Assembly: GCA_964564545.1 (NCBI GenBank)
Contig: CAZMBP010000004.1
Coordinates: 69,018 to 133,017, forward strand
Source: CAJQQY01 sp964564545
GTDB lineage: Bacteria > Bacteroidota > Bacteroidia > Chitinophagales > Saprospiraceae
DNA: 64,000 nucleotides
Direction: 5' to 3'
The translations under genes were made by a program, and so were the position numbers. Below, piece by piece: positions 36,516 through 44,447 of this stretch. The stretch's first letter is position 1. Each line of letters opens with the position of its first letter. The notes beneath the pieces were generated by a model that saw nothing but the letters and a program-made list of their open reading frames with translations, did no database searches and was not told where the DNA came from.

Positions 36516-39500
36516 ATGAGACGGATGTCGTGCTTGATCATTTTCTTTTTTTTATACCCTTTCCTTTGTCCTGCACAGGAAGGTAACGAAGAAAGTATTC
36601 CTCTTATTCAACAACTCGAATTTGAGGTTTCCAAAGGCAACTTAATTGCACTTCGAGATTTGGGAACTTTATTGGACAAAAAATCCACTTCACAAGAAGC
36701 CCAAAATATCCTCAAAACTTATACTCTATTTTTAAAAAATGAACTGAATTGGGATCAAAAAATTGATCGTCAAACCTTTCTCAACTTCTTTTATAATCAT
36801 AAAAGTCAAATACGATTTTTTCATCCTGCAGAAATTTTTTACATCAATGCATTGAATGTCAAAAAAGTAGATTTTAAAATCGAGTCATTACCTAAAAATA
36901 TTCAAACTCAAAAAACAGTCACCCTCAGAAAAAGTATAAATGCTTTTGAAAAAGCAATAGAAACAAAAGACGGAAAAAAAGCAGAACAAAAATTAGAAGC
37001 AATTATTCAACTCAACACTAAAGAAGCTAGACATTATTTGCTACAAGTAATGCAAGAAGAACTGTTGCAAAAAAGTACCCTAGATGGAAAAATACATCTG
37101 ATCATCAAACTATCTAAAGCGTTACAAGATCATGCTACAAAAGAAACGCTTGAAGAAATTTTAATCAATATCCAAAACGGATTTTTGCCTTTTAAGGAAG
37201 GAAAAAATATTCTAGCTCACCTGACTAATCACTCTTTAACCGAGGTAGATAATGCAAAAGCAGGAGTGGAATATTTTGCTAATTTGTTGGATTCTCTGGA
37301 AACCATGGAGAATATTCGATACATGGGATATGAAAAAATATTCAATTTCAATCGGTTTATTTTCCCTCATGATGTAGATTATTTTGGGAGAATTGTCAAC
37401 CTAGCCAATGACTATCCTTGGATGAAAAAAAATGCCATCCATGATTTATTGAGTACCGAACATGAACGAGCTTATTTGTATTTAGCCGCTGATTTTTTTA
37501 AAAATCATTTGGCAATAAGCAAAAATGAAGCACTTCCAGTTATTTCTGCAGAAGAGTACAAAAACTTTTTTATTGGGTCTAATCAACTGATTATCAAAAT
37601 ATTAAACAAGGACGGGGAATACAAAAACATATTCGAAGAGATTCAATCCAAAGATAATAAGGATGATATTTTAAAAAGAAATTTCCTAATGTATTGGATG
37701 ATTCACCATGAGGATTTTGAGTGGAATCAAAATTATGCTTTATTTCTCAACAAGTATGAAACACTAGAAAAAACTGAAAATCTAGAAAAACATTTTCGTC
37801 GATTGGTTTCATCAAATGACGAGGCTGCCATGAATTCTTTTAAGCAATTAACTGTTGGAGCGCCTGCGGAAGTGATGAATCTATCCAATAAATATCGACA
37901 ACTATTACGAAGTTATAACAAGACTCTTCCAAATATTCGACACCTTTATTTAGAGCAACTTGCTGCCTTAACTGACTTCTGTCGAAACAATGATATTCCT
38001 TACGAACCAAGTACGAGACTTCGTCAAAAGTTGGATCAATTAAGAAATGATATTCCAGAATCAGAACGCTATGATTTGGAAAACCGAATCATTAATAGTT
38101 TGGAGATTCAAGAAGTTACTGCAATCGAATATTACGCTTGCCTTCACGAAACTAACAATAGTTTTACATTTTCTATCGGAAGAATTTTGGACTACTTTTA
38201 TTCAAAACATTGGAACCTAGTTGCACAAAATGATGCTCAACTTCGACTTTATTTGAAGAAAGCAGTACTCTACAAAAGAATTGGTACCATTGGATCTTGT
38301 AACGTCTATTTGAATAAATTAGAAAGTAACTCTAGCGAGTTAAATAAACGACTTAATGACCTTTTAGAAGTAGAACCAGATGATGACATCATTTTCTTAA
38401 TTGAGTCTTTATCTCCTCAAGAATTGGATGTTCAGGATTCTGATTTAAAAGAATTCATTGATAATCCAATTGACTTTTCTAAGAATGACATTCGTGTTTT
38501 GCCATTGGCAAGCAATGAAGATTTTCAAGCGATGATCGATCAAATGAAAGAAGAAACTGACGTTAAAGTCTTAAAAAAATATTTAGCCTATTTGCGAGCA
38601 AACCCAGTCATTCGAGCTGTTCCCATTTACTTTCAACTCATTGATAACCAAACATTTATTACTAAAAAATATAATCTCCCTGTAACGCTTGGCGATGTAA
38701 TCATTCCAGTCATCGAAGGTGCTTATAATCATCATTACCAACCTGAAGAAAATAATAAACCCTTTGCTACTGCTAAGTGGAAAAACCTATGGGAAACAGA
38801 TGGAAAGAATTATGAAAAATGGGTAGATTTATTTTTTGAACAGAAACTAAAAAAACTTGAATTTGCTGATAAACTCAAAATAAATATCATCAATGATATT
38901 TTTGCATCTGACGATTTCAAACCTCAATACAAAGCAGATTGTTTAACAGCCTTGAATAAAGTACATCCGCTGAGAAATATTAAAAAACTCAAACCCCTCG
39001 AAAAGCTTTCAGTAAAAAATGATTTAAAATATTTCGAAGATTTCTATTTCACTTATAAAGATTTGGACGACATTCCAAAGTTATTCGATGTAGAAGATCC
39101 AACTATGATGTTTGATTATTTATTAGAAAGAACAGCTGATTTTGATGAAACTGAATTGGGAACTTTTTGGAATAATATTTTCCGCCAAGGTTGGTTTTTA
39201 GAATTTTTGAACTCTAATCAAGACAGAATAGTTGAACTTAAAAACATTAAATCTATCTTGCAAAACTACCTTGATGTGAGTGATGTGATAAGTGAATATG
39301 AGGAACAAATAACGAATTTGAATATCAGTCAAATTGAATCTATTGGAAAAAATTTAGTTATAAAATTAGAGGAATCTATCCAATCTGAAAAAGATCCATC
39401 GACCAAAGCATTAATTCAACAATCTATTTTAGCTCGAGCACATTTTAGGGATATTGGAAAAATTGTCGACGTAATTGACCTTTTGAGTGAAGGTCAAAAT

Positions 39501-39959
39501 TTCACCCCGAACTTAATTCTACAGAAAGATTTTGGGTTGCCTATTTTTGAATTAGAAAATGAAAAAACTCGCAAAGAAGTCATTTCTAATCATGCAAAAA
39601 TGAGTGAATTTGAATTTTATAAATATTACCTAAAAGAATTTGGCGTGGACTTTCTGACCAAAAAAGGAAAATTAGATTTTGAAAAAATCTATGACCTTTT
39701 GCAATATGAAATCGTCACACCTTTTGTTGGCGGAGGAGGAAGTCATCGAAACCAATTCACTTATGGATTGATAAAATTGTTAGAATTGAATTTTAATACT
39801 CGATTAGGTTTTCATGAAAAATTAAATGAGAATCAAACTTTTTACTCCTTCACAAGTACCAAACGGTCACAAGCATGGAGAACATATTTGACTGATAATC
39901 AACTAGTTAAACCTAACAAAGCATTACCTCCTTCCTTCAATGATGTCGTGAATAAGTAG
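36516..39959 (+). CDS. Large exported protein of unknown function, 3' end altered by an inserted element
   Basis: 1,147 residues. The N-terminus (MRRMSCLIIFFFLYPFLCPA) is a signal peptide with cleavage near PAQ. The remainder is charged, rich in Lys, Glu, Asn and Leu, and looks almost entirely alpha-helical with armadillo/TPR-like amphipathic helices. I recognise no catalytic motif or family. Near the C-terminus, FVGGGGSHRNQFTYGLIKLLE is a glycine-rich conserved-looking patch. The stop codon is the TAG that begins a 213-bp inverted-repeat element at 39957. The 16 bp before the element are repeated after it, and reading on from the second copy adds RFETI before a TAA. The original protein therefore probably ended DVVNKRFETI, and the insertion removed only five residues. 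Confidence 0.75.
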   Translation: MRRMSCLIIFFFLYPFLCPAQEGNEESIPLIQQLEFEVSKGNLIALRDLGTLLDKKSTSQEAQNILKTYTLFLKNELNWDQKIDRQTFLNFFYNHKSQIRFFHPAEIFYINALNVKKVDFKIESLPKNIQTQKTVTLRKSINAFEKAIETKDGKKAEQKLEAIIQLNTKEARHYLLQVMQEELLQKSTLDGKIHLIIKLSKALQDHATKETLEEILINIQNGFLPFKEGKNILAHLTNHSLTEVDNAKAGVEYFANLLDSLETMENIRYMGYEKIFNFNRFIFPHDVDYFGRIVNLANDYPWMKKNAIHDLLSTEHERAYLYLAADFFKNHLAISKNEALPVISAEEYKNFFIGSNQLIIKILNKDGEYKNIFEEIQSKDNKDDILKRNFLMYWMIHHEDFEWNQNYALFLNKYETLEKTENLEKHFRRLVSSNDEAAMNSFKQLTVGAPAEVMNLSNKYRQLLRSYNKTLPNIRHLYLEQLAALTDFCRNNDIPYEPSTRLRQKLDQLRNDIPESERYDLENRIINSLEIQEVTAIEYYACLHETNNSFTFSIGRILDYFYSKHWNLVAQNDAQLRLYLKKAVLYKRIGTIGSCNVYLNKLESNSSELNKRLNDLLEVEPDDDIIFLIESLSPQELDVQDSDLKEFIDNPIDFSKNDIRVLPLASNEDFQAMIDQMKEETDVKVLKKYLAYLRANPVIRAVPIYFQLIDNQTFITKKYNLPVTLGDVIIPVIEGAYNHHYQPEENNKPFATAKWKNLWETDGKNYEKWVDLFFEQKLKKLEFADKLKINIINDIFASDDFKPQYKADCLTALNKVHPLRNIKKLKPLEKLSVKNDLKYFEDFYFTYKDLDDIPKLFDVEDPTMMFDYLLERTADFDETELGTFWNNIFRQGWFLEFLNSNQDRIVELKNIKSILQNYLDVSDVISEYEEQITNLNISQIESIGKNLVIKLEESIQSEKDPSTKALIQQSILARAHFRDIGKIVDVIDLLSEGQNFTPNLILQKDFGLPIFELENEKTRKEVISNHAKMSEFEFYKYYLKEFGVDFLTKKGKLDFEKIYDLLQYEIVTPFVGGGGSHRNQFTYGLIKLLELNFNTRLGFHEKLNENQTFYSFTSTKRSQAWRTYLTDNQLVKPNKALPPSFNDVVNK
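39941..39956. repeat. 16-bp direct repeat, left copy (probable target-site duplication)
   Basis: TGATGTCGTGAATAAG here is repeated exactly at 40173-40188, flanking the inverted-repeat element. Here it encodes the last codons of the 1,147-aa gene. Confidence 0.8.
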
Positions 39960-40169
39960 CGACTAACTTTAGTTAGTCGCCCAAAAAGGAGCACAGCGAC
40001 CTTTTGGACATTCTACATAATTCTATCCAATAGAAAAATCCTGAGATTAAAAATTCTGATCAATTAAGCTAACCAAATCATTTAGAACCTTCTTGGAAAA
40101 TATTATTTACTATTTTTTCCAAAAAGTCGCTGTGCTCCTTTTTGGGCAGCCAACTAAAGTTAGCCGCTA
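39957..40169. mobile_element. MITE-like inverted-repeat element without coding capacity
   Basis: 213 bp bounded by 52-bp terminal inverted repeats at 39957-40008 and 40118-40169 with 5 mismatches. The ends begin TAGCGACTAAC and (reverse complement) TAGCGGCTAAC, and both contain CCCAAAAAGGAGCACAGCGAC. The left arm also folds on itself (GCGACTAAC-TTTA-GTTAGTCGC). No ORF is present, so movement would need a transposase elsewhere. The flanking 16-bp direct repeat marks it as an insertion. It supplies the TAG stop codon of the upstream gene. Confidence 0.8.
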
Positions 40170-40172
40170 CAT

Positions 40173-40188
40173 TGATGTCGTGAATAAG
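40173..40188. repeat. 16-bp direct repeat, right copy
   Basis: An exact copy of 39941-39956, separated from the element's right end by three bases (CAT). The following bases, AGATTTGAAACGATTTAA, continue the ancestral reading frame to a TAA stop. Confidence 0.8.
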
Positions 40189-40326
40189 AGATTTGAAACG
40201 ATTTAACAAAACCCTAACATCTTCTCTAGCAACTTCTGCACCTACCCATTAGTTATATTTTTACAAAAAACTTTTACACCTTTACAATTAGACTTCACAT
40301 CAATTTATCATTTCTATCAAAATTGA

Positions 40327-40334
40327 TATTTTTG
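40327..40334 (+). promoter_or_regulatory. Candidate -7 promoter element for the barrel-protein gene
   Basis: TATTTTTG fits TAnnTTTG and lies 33 bp before the start codon, giving a leader of about 25 nt. A plain TTTG -33 box is not evident. Confidence 0.4.
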
Positions 40335-40366
40335 TAAAAAATTATAAATCATAAAAAAGCATAAAT

Positions 40367-40987
40367 ATGAAAAAAGCATTGCAGTTATTAGTTCTCGTTG
40401 CGGTCTTGATGATTTCATTTACTCACGACGCAGATGCACAAAGAAGAAGTAGAGAAGTAGATGAATATTTTGATGACCGGGGTAATTTCACAGATCGATT
40501 GTGGTATGGCGCAGATTTTACTTTGAACTTTTTTTCCATTCCAAACGGAACAGCATTTAACGCAGGAATTGCTCCTATGGTTGGATATAAAATTACGGAT
40601 GCACTTTCGGTAGGTCCACGTGTTGAGATTCTATATCGTGGCGAAAGATATAATATTGGAACTGGTACCGATCTAAAATTTAACAGTACCAATTTTGGAG
40701 TTGGAGCATTCACTCGATTAAAGGTTTTCGATCAATATTTTTTACATGCTGAGTATCAAGCTTTAAGTAACGAAACTGGAGAAATTTTCTTAGTTTCAAA
40801 TAACCCAATTGAGTACGAAGTAGTTAATAGTAGAAATTGGGAAGATCACTTTTTCTTAGGTGGTGGATATGGTGTATCTGGTGGAGGAGTTGGTTTTCAA
40901 GTTTCGATATTGTGGGATTTATTACAAGAATTTTCTTCTTCTAATATTCCTCTTTATTACAGAATAGGAGTTAATTACAAATTTTAA
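40367..40987 (+). CDS. Small outer-membrane beta-barrel protein
   Basis: 206 residues. A clear signal peptide (MKKALQLLVLVAVLMISF, cleavage near ADAQ) is followed by a short charged segment and about eight amphipathic strands with alternating hydrophobic residues (ADFTLNFFSIP, ITDALSVGPRVEILYRG, STNFGVGAFTRLKVFDQYF, HFFLGGGYGVSGGGVGFQVS). The last strand ends YRIGVNYKF, with the terminal Phe typical of proteins inserted by the Bam machinery. This fits an eight-stranded OmpX/OmpA-type barrel of the porin-family class common in Bacteroidota. Ligand unknown. It is convergent to the TonB-dependent receptor across a strong terminator. Confidence 0.85.
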   Translation: MKKALQLLVLVAVLMISFTHDADAQRRSREVDEYFDDRGNFTDRLWYGADFTLNFFSIPNGTAFNAGIAPMVGYKITDALSVGPRVEILYRGERYNIGTGTDLKFNSTNFGVGAFTRLKVFDQYFLHAEYQALSNETGEIFLVSNNPIEYEVVNSRNWEDHFFLGGGYGVSGGGVGFQVSILWDLLQEFSSSNIPLYYRIGVNYKF

Positions 40988-41000
40988 ATTAACGAAAAAA

Positions 41001-41037
41001 TTAATGGTGAACGGTAAGATTAACCGTTCACCGTTAA
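41001..41037. terminator. Bidirectional terminator made from a GGTGAACGGT palindrome
   Basis: TTAATGGTGAACGGT pairs with ACCGTTCACCGTTAA: 15 bp including one G-T pair, with a 7-nt loop. It lies between the convergent barrel and receptor genes. The same sequence family reappears at 45033-45120. Confidence 0.8.
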
Positions 41038-41047
41038 ACATTACTCG

Positions 41048-43591
41048 TTAAAATTTAAGCGTCACTCCCAGCAAATAATTTCTCCCCGCTTGCGGAAAGA
41101 ATCCCGTCAAATTATAAATTCCATTTCCTTCTTCTCTAGTATAAGCGTCGTCTGGTCTACCGTCGTAGCTATCTGATTTATATCTATAAGTCCATCCATT
41201 ATTTGAATATTTCTCATCAAAAACATTTCTCACTAAAAGCGTGATTCCAATCTCTTCAACCCATTTAGTTTTTACAGAATATCCAATTCTCAAATCACTA
41301 TAAAAGAAAGCATCAAGAGCAGTATTTTCATTGGATGTATTATCTAAAAATTGCTCACCGATATATTTTCCCGAAAGAGAAATATTTAATTGTTGGTCGT
41401 CATTTTTCTTAAAAACAGCATAATCCAAAGCGCCCGTAAATATAATGTTAGGAGAAAAAGCTAAATCAGTATTTTCATGTTCTACTTCAATCTGAAGTGG
41501 CTCTAATTGATCCTCTGGCAAGGAAAAATCTTGGTACCAATAATCCCAATTATCTATATACTCAGTAAAATTTTTAATTTTATTTTGGGAAAAAGTAGCA
41601 TTGGCACTCAATGTCAATCCTGTCATTATTTCGCGAGCTGCTTCCAACTCTACTCCAATTCGATAACTATCATCGACATTTGTTCGAGTATATTCTCCCA
41701 CATCATTTACTTGTCCTGTTAATACCAATTGGTTGTTATATTGCATCCAATACCCATTAATCGCCCAAATTGTATTTCTAAAGTTTTGACGTATTCCTAG
41801 TTCTGTATTGTAAAGTGTTTCGTGTGATGGGCGACTAGTTGGCGATGACTCGGTATAGTCACTTCGATTAGGTTCTCGATTTCCTACGGCAAATGAAGCA
41901 TACAATTGAGTATTGTTAAACCACTCATATGTCAACCCAAATTTAGGATTGAAAAAGTTTAAACTTTCATTGGCATTGAGTTGACTACCATTCGCATCTA
42001 ATCCTATAAATTCATAATCTACTCTTCGGAATTGTAAATCAGCATAACCGTAAAGTTTATCAACGAGTTGTGTATTGATTTTTCCAAAAATATTAAAATC
42101 TGTTTTCTCTGCATCATTATCATAGTATCGATGACCTTGCTCACCATTACTCATGTACTGTGCCCAAATTACTTCACCAAAATGTTTTCCTTGATAAATA
42201 TTCCAACCTCCTCCGAGGGTAAAATCAAACTTCGTTGGAGAATAATTTAAAGCATAAGTAAATCCATAAAAATCATTATCCAACCATCTTCGTCGTATCA
42301 AATCAGTTGAAGTAATGGTATCACTTCCCAATTCAACATTTTCCAAACCATAGTCAACTAAATCTTCCCCACCTTTATACTGCTCAAAAAATCCAGCTCC
42401 TTTTGTATAATGCAATGCACCACTTAAGTTCAATTTACTACTAAACTGATGGTTAATTAAAGCTTGATAGTGGGTCTGTCTATAATCATCCACTTCATTA
42501 TCATGAGGTGCTCCATTTGTCTTTTCAGTTCCTGAAGGATTGTATCTTCTCAAGTCTCCATTGTTCAATCGAATCCCTGTCGTATCAAATATCAAAGGTT
42601 CACTTTCCAAAAATTGAGCAGGTACTCCATTCCATGCTTGGTAAGTAACTTCATGTCCTGAAAAGGTATTAAACCGAATAGATGTTTTATCTGCGATATA
42701 AGCAGCTGATAAATAATAAGATTGCAAATCTACTTCTGCTCGATCAATAAAACCATCCGATTGAATCTGTGAAAGTCTAGCATCAAAAGTAAAATGATCT
42801 TTGATTAATCCACTTCCTACTTGAATGTTGTTTTTCAAAGTGTTAAATGAACCGATGGAATTAGACACTTGTGCAAAGGCTTTTTCTTGCACCTTTGACG
42901 TATTTAAATTAATTGAAGCACCAAAGGCGCCAGCTCCATTTGTTGAGGTACCAACTCCTCTCTGGATTTGAATGTTATCTACACTCGTAGTAAAATCAGG
43001 CATATTCACCCAAAAGACTCCTTGTGATTCTGAGTCATTTAACGGGATTCCATTGATGGTTACATTAATTCTAGAAGGATCAGATCCACGCACTCTAATA
43101 CCTGTATAACCAATTCCTGTTCCTGCATCCGAGCTCACAACTACCGAAGGAGTGTACTTCAAAAGAAAAGGAACATCTTGCCCCAAATTGTTTTTTTCTA
43201 ATTCTTCTTTGCCAACATTAGTATAAGTCATGGGTGTTTTTTCGCCGGCACGAGTGGCAGAAACGATGAGTTCATCAAAGTCGATTCTACGAGATATATC
43301 AATATTTAATTTCTTGTTGTCATTCACTTTAACCGCTACATTGTGTTCTTCGTAGCCTCCATAATTTACTCTTAAATTATAATTCCCTTCTGGAATTTCT
43401 TCGATGACATAATCTCCTCCAATTTGAGAAGTCGTACCTTTTTCTAATTCCACAACATAAATGGTTGCTCCAATTAGAGACTCTCCTTCTGCGGTAACTT
43501 TCCCAAATATTTTAAATTGAGAAAAACCAGAAGTTGAAAATAACAATGTAATTACAACAATGTAAAAACTGTTTTTAAATAAATTTTTCAT
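41048..43591 (-). CDS. TonB-dependent outer-membrane receptor under TPP riboswitch control, probable thiamine-compound transporter
   Basis: 847 residues from the ATG at 43591. The frame is open a further 34 codons to 43693, but those codons lie in leader DNA, and MKNLFKNSFYIVVITLLF is a proper signal peptide. The order is: carboxypeptidase-regulatory-like domain (about residues 25-105, GATIYVVELEKGTTSQIGGDY), TonB-box-like DELIVSATR, plug domain (YTGIRVRGSDPSRINVTINGIPLNDSES, VDNIQIQRGVGTSTNGAGAFG), then a 22-strand-type barrel ending in LLGVTLKF with a terminal Phe. Such receptors import scarce solutes using TonB energy. A TPP riboswitch in the 5' leader makes thiamine or a derivative the likely substrate (known association in Bacteroidota; not provable here). 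A hairpin at 43608-43633 overlaps the leader close to the start codon and could carry the switching output. The neighbouring NadR-like kinase may act in the same salvage route. Confidence 0.88.
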   Translation of the reverse strand: MKNLFKNSFYIVVITLLFSTSGFSQFKIFGKVTAEGESLIGATIYVVELEKGTTSQIGGDYVIEEIPEGNYNLRVNYGGYEEHNVAVKVNDNKKLNIDISRRIDFDELIVSATRAGEKTPMTYTNVGKEELEKNNLGQDVPFLLKYTPSVVVSSDAGTGIGYTGIRVRGSDPSRINVTINGIPLNDSESQGVFWVNMPDFTTSVDNIQIQRGVGTSTNGAGAFGASINLNTSKVQEKAFAQVSNSIGSFNTLKNNIQVGSGLIKDHFTFDARLSQIQSDGFIDRAEVDLQSYYLSAAYIADKTSIRFNTFSGHEVTYQAWNGVPAQFLESEPLIFDTTGIRLNNGDLRRYNPSGTEKTNGAPHDNEVDDYRQTHYQALINHQFSSKLNLSGALHYTKGAGFFEQYKGGEDLVDYGLENVELGSDTITSTDLIRRRWLDNDFYGFTYALNYSPTKFDFTLGGGWNIYQGKHFGEVIWAQYMSNGEQGHRYYDNDAEKTDFNIFGKINTQLVDKLYGYADLQFRRVDYEFIGLDANGSQLNANESLNFFNPKFGLTYEWFNNTQLYASFAVGNREPNRSDYTESSPTSRPSHETLYNTELGIRQNFRNTIWAINGYWMQYNNQLVLTGQVNDVGEYTRTNVDDSYRIGVELEAAREIMTGLTLSANATFSQNKIKNFTEYIDNWDYWYQDFSLPEDQLEPLQIEVEHENTDLAFSPNIIFTGALDYAVFKKNDDQQLNISLSGKYIGEQFLDNTSNENTALDAFFYSDLRIGYSVKTKWVEEIGITLLVRNVFDEKYSNNGWTYRYKSDSYDGRPDDAYTREEGNGIYNLTGFFPQAGRNYLLGVTLKF

Positions 43592-43607
43592 TAAAAAATG
43601 TGTTTTG

Positions 43608-43633
43608 CCTTTTTGTTTTTTTTGACAAAAAGG
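43608..43633 (-). promoter_or_regulatory. Leader hairpin just before the receptor start codon
   Basis: In gene direction CCTTTTTGT pairs with ACAAAAAGG around an 8-nt A-rich loop. It ends 16 nt before the ATG, downstream of the TPP aptamer, so it could expose or hide the ribosome site or act as a weak terminator. This expression-platform role is inference. Confidence 0.4.
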
Positions 43634-43646
43634 TTGAAAGAAAATA
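43617..43646 (-). repeat. Shared 30-bp leader motif, receptor copy
   Basis: 27 of 30 bases match 44381-44410. Each copy lies exactly 25 nt before a start codon (43591 and 44355). The common part in gene direction is TTTTTGTCAAAAAAA preceded by TATTTTSTTTCA. Confidence 0.65.
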
Positions 43647-43740
43647 TTTTCACACAGGGGTTTGTGCAAAAGTTTTAATTTCAAAAACACCATTGAAAAG
43701 CCAAATTTATCGGTCGATAAATCTTTTTTTTGAAAGGCTT

Positions 43741-43813
43741 ATTTCCCTTCCCAGCATGATCTGAGCAGGTTCAATGGGTATGATCTCAGTCCCAAAATAG
43801 GGACACCCCAAAC
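43741..43813 (-). promoter_or_regulatory. TPP (thiamine pyrophosphate) riboswitch
   Basis: Read on the minus strand, the sequence carries the THI-box signature in order: TTGGGGTG, a short stem (TCCC..GGGA), CTGAGA, ATACCC, TTGAACCTG, CAGATCATGCTGG and GAAGGGA. These match the two conserved arms of the TPP aptamer. The end of the aptamer is 149 nt before the receptor ATG. Binding of TPP is expected to lower receptor expression. Confidence 0.93.
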
Positions 43814-43822
43814 AAGATGGCG

Positions 43823-43830
43823 CAAAGGTA
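43823..43830 (-). promoter_or_regulatory. Candidate -7 promoter element driving the riboswitch-receptor unit
   Basis: On the minus strand TACCTTTG fits TAnnTTTG exactly and lies 9 bp before the aptamer begins, where a start site should be. It overlaps the gap after the kinase stop codon. No -33 TTTG at usual spacing is obvious; a TTG is found about 29 bp upstream. Confidence 0.55.
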
Positions 43831-43842
43831 GGAATTTTGTTT

Positions 43843-44355
43843 TTAAATTATGAATCTAGCAACCTGTTCTATTCTAACTTCCTGATTACCAGCTACTTCA
43901 ATAAATTCTTTTTGATATTTTTTTAGCTCGGAAAGATATTTTTGATAAAGTTCATTTCGATCATTTGGATTTTCTCTTTGTTCGTCAAATTCCCAAGGAA
44001 CGTCTGTCCCACATAAAATGTAAACAGTATTTTTTTCGTTTTCCAATTGTTCCAATATCCAAGGATCACATTTCCCAAAACGATATTCTGACCAGATCTT
44101 CATTACGAACATACTTGTATCACAAAACAGGTATTGGTTAGATTTTTTATAAAAAAAAGATTCTAAGTGGTATTGACCTTTGGCGATTTTTAATAAATCA
44201 TCCTCTCGATATGGACGATTTAATCCTTCTAAATAAGTTCTTGCGAACTCTGGCACCCAAACGGTGTTATACACTCGAGCAAGCTGTTTGGCGAGTGTCG
44301 ATTTGCCTGTTGACTCTGGCCCAGTAAGAATTATTTTTTTTATTTTTTTATCCAC
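43843..44355 (-). CDS. NadR-like P-loop kinase/ATPase (AAA_28 type)
   Basis: 170 residues from a GTG at 44355 (MDKKIKKIILTGPESTGKST). The open frame extends to a TTG at 44406, but that part duplicates the leader motif found before the receptor gene, and the two motif copies stand at the same distance from 43591 and 44355, which supports the GTG. The protein has a Walker A loop (GPESTGKST), a PEFARTYLE motif and a DTSMFVMKIWSEYRFG stretch, typical of NadR C-terminal-like nucleoside kinases. The family phosphorylates nicotinamide riboside or related substrates. In Bacteroidota such genes often sit beside TPP-regulated receptors and PnuC-type transporters, so a role in vitamin salvage is plausible; no PnuC gene is present here. 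Its stop codon is only about 30 nt upstream of the TPP aptamer. Confidence 0.78.
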   Translation of the reverse strand: MDKKIKKIILTGPESTGKSTLAKQLARVYNTVWVPEFARTYLEGLNRPYREDDLLKIAKGQYHLESFFYKKSNQYLFCDTSMFVMKIWSEYRFGKCDPWILEQLENEKNTVYILCGTDVPWEFDEQRENPNDRNELYQKYLSELKKYQKEFIEVAGNQEVRIEQVARFII

Positions 44356-44380
44356 GGATAATTGACGAATTTTGTGTGAT

Positions 44381-44410
44381 TTTTTTTGACAAAAAAGATG
44401 AAACAAAATA
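44381..44410 (-). repeat. Shared 30-bp leader motif, kinase copy
   Basis: 27 of 30 bases match 43617-43646. It ends exactly 25 nt before the GTG start of the kinase, the same spacing as in the receptor leader. Confidence 0.65.
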
Positions 44411-44447
44411 CAAGTTAGTTATTCATTTTAAAATTATCTATTAGAAT

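Noticed and set aside
43592..43693. An N-terminal extension of 34 codons on the TonB-dependent receptor.
   Set aside because: It runs through the leader between riboswitch and signal peptide and includes the leader motif also present before the kinase gene. A signal peptide starts exactly at 43591.
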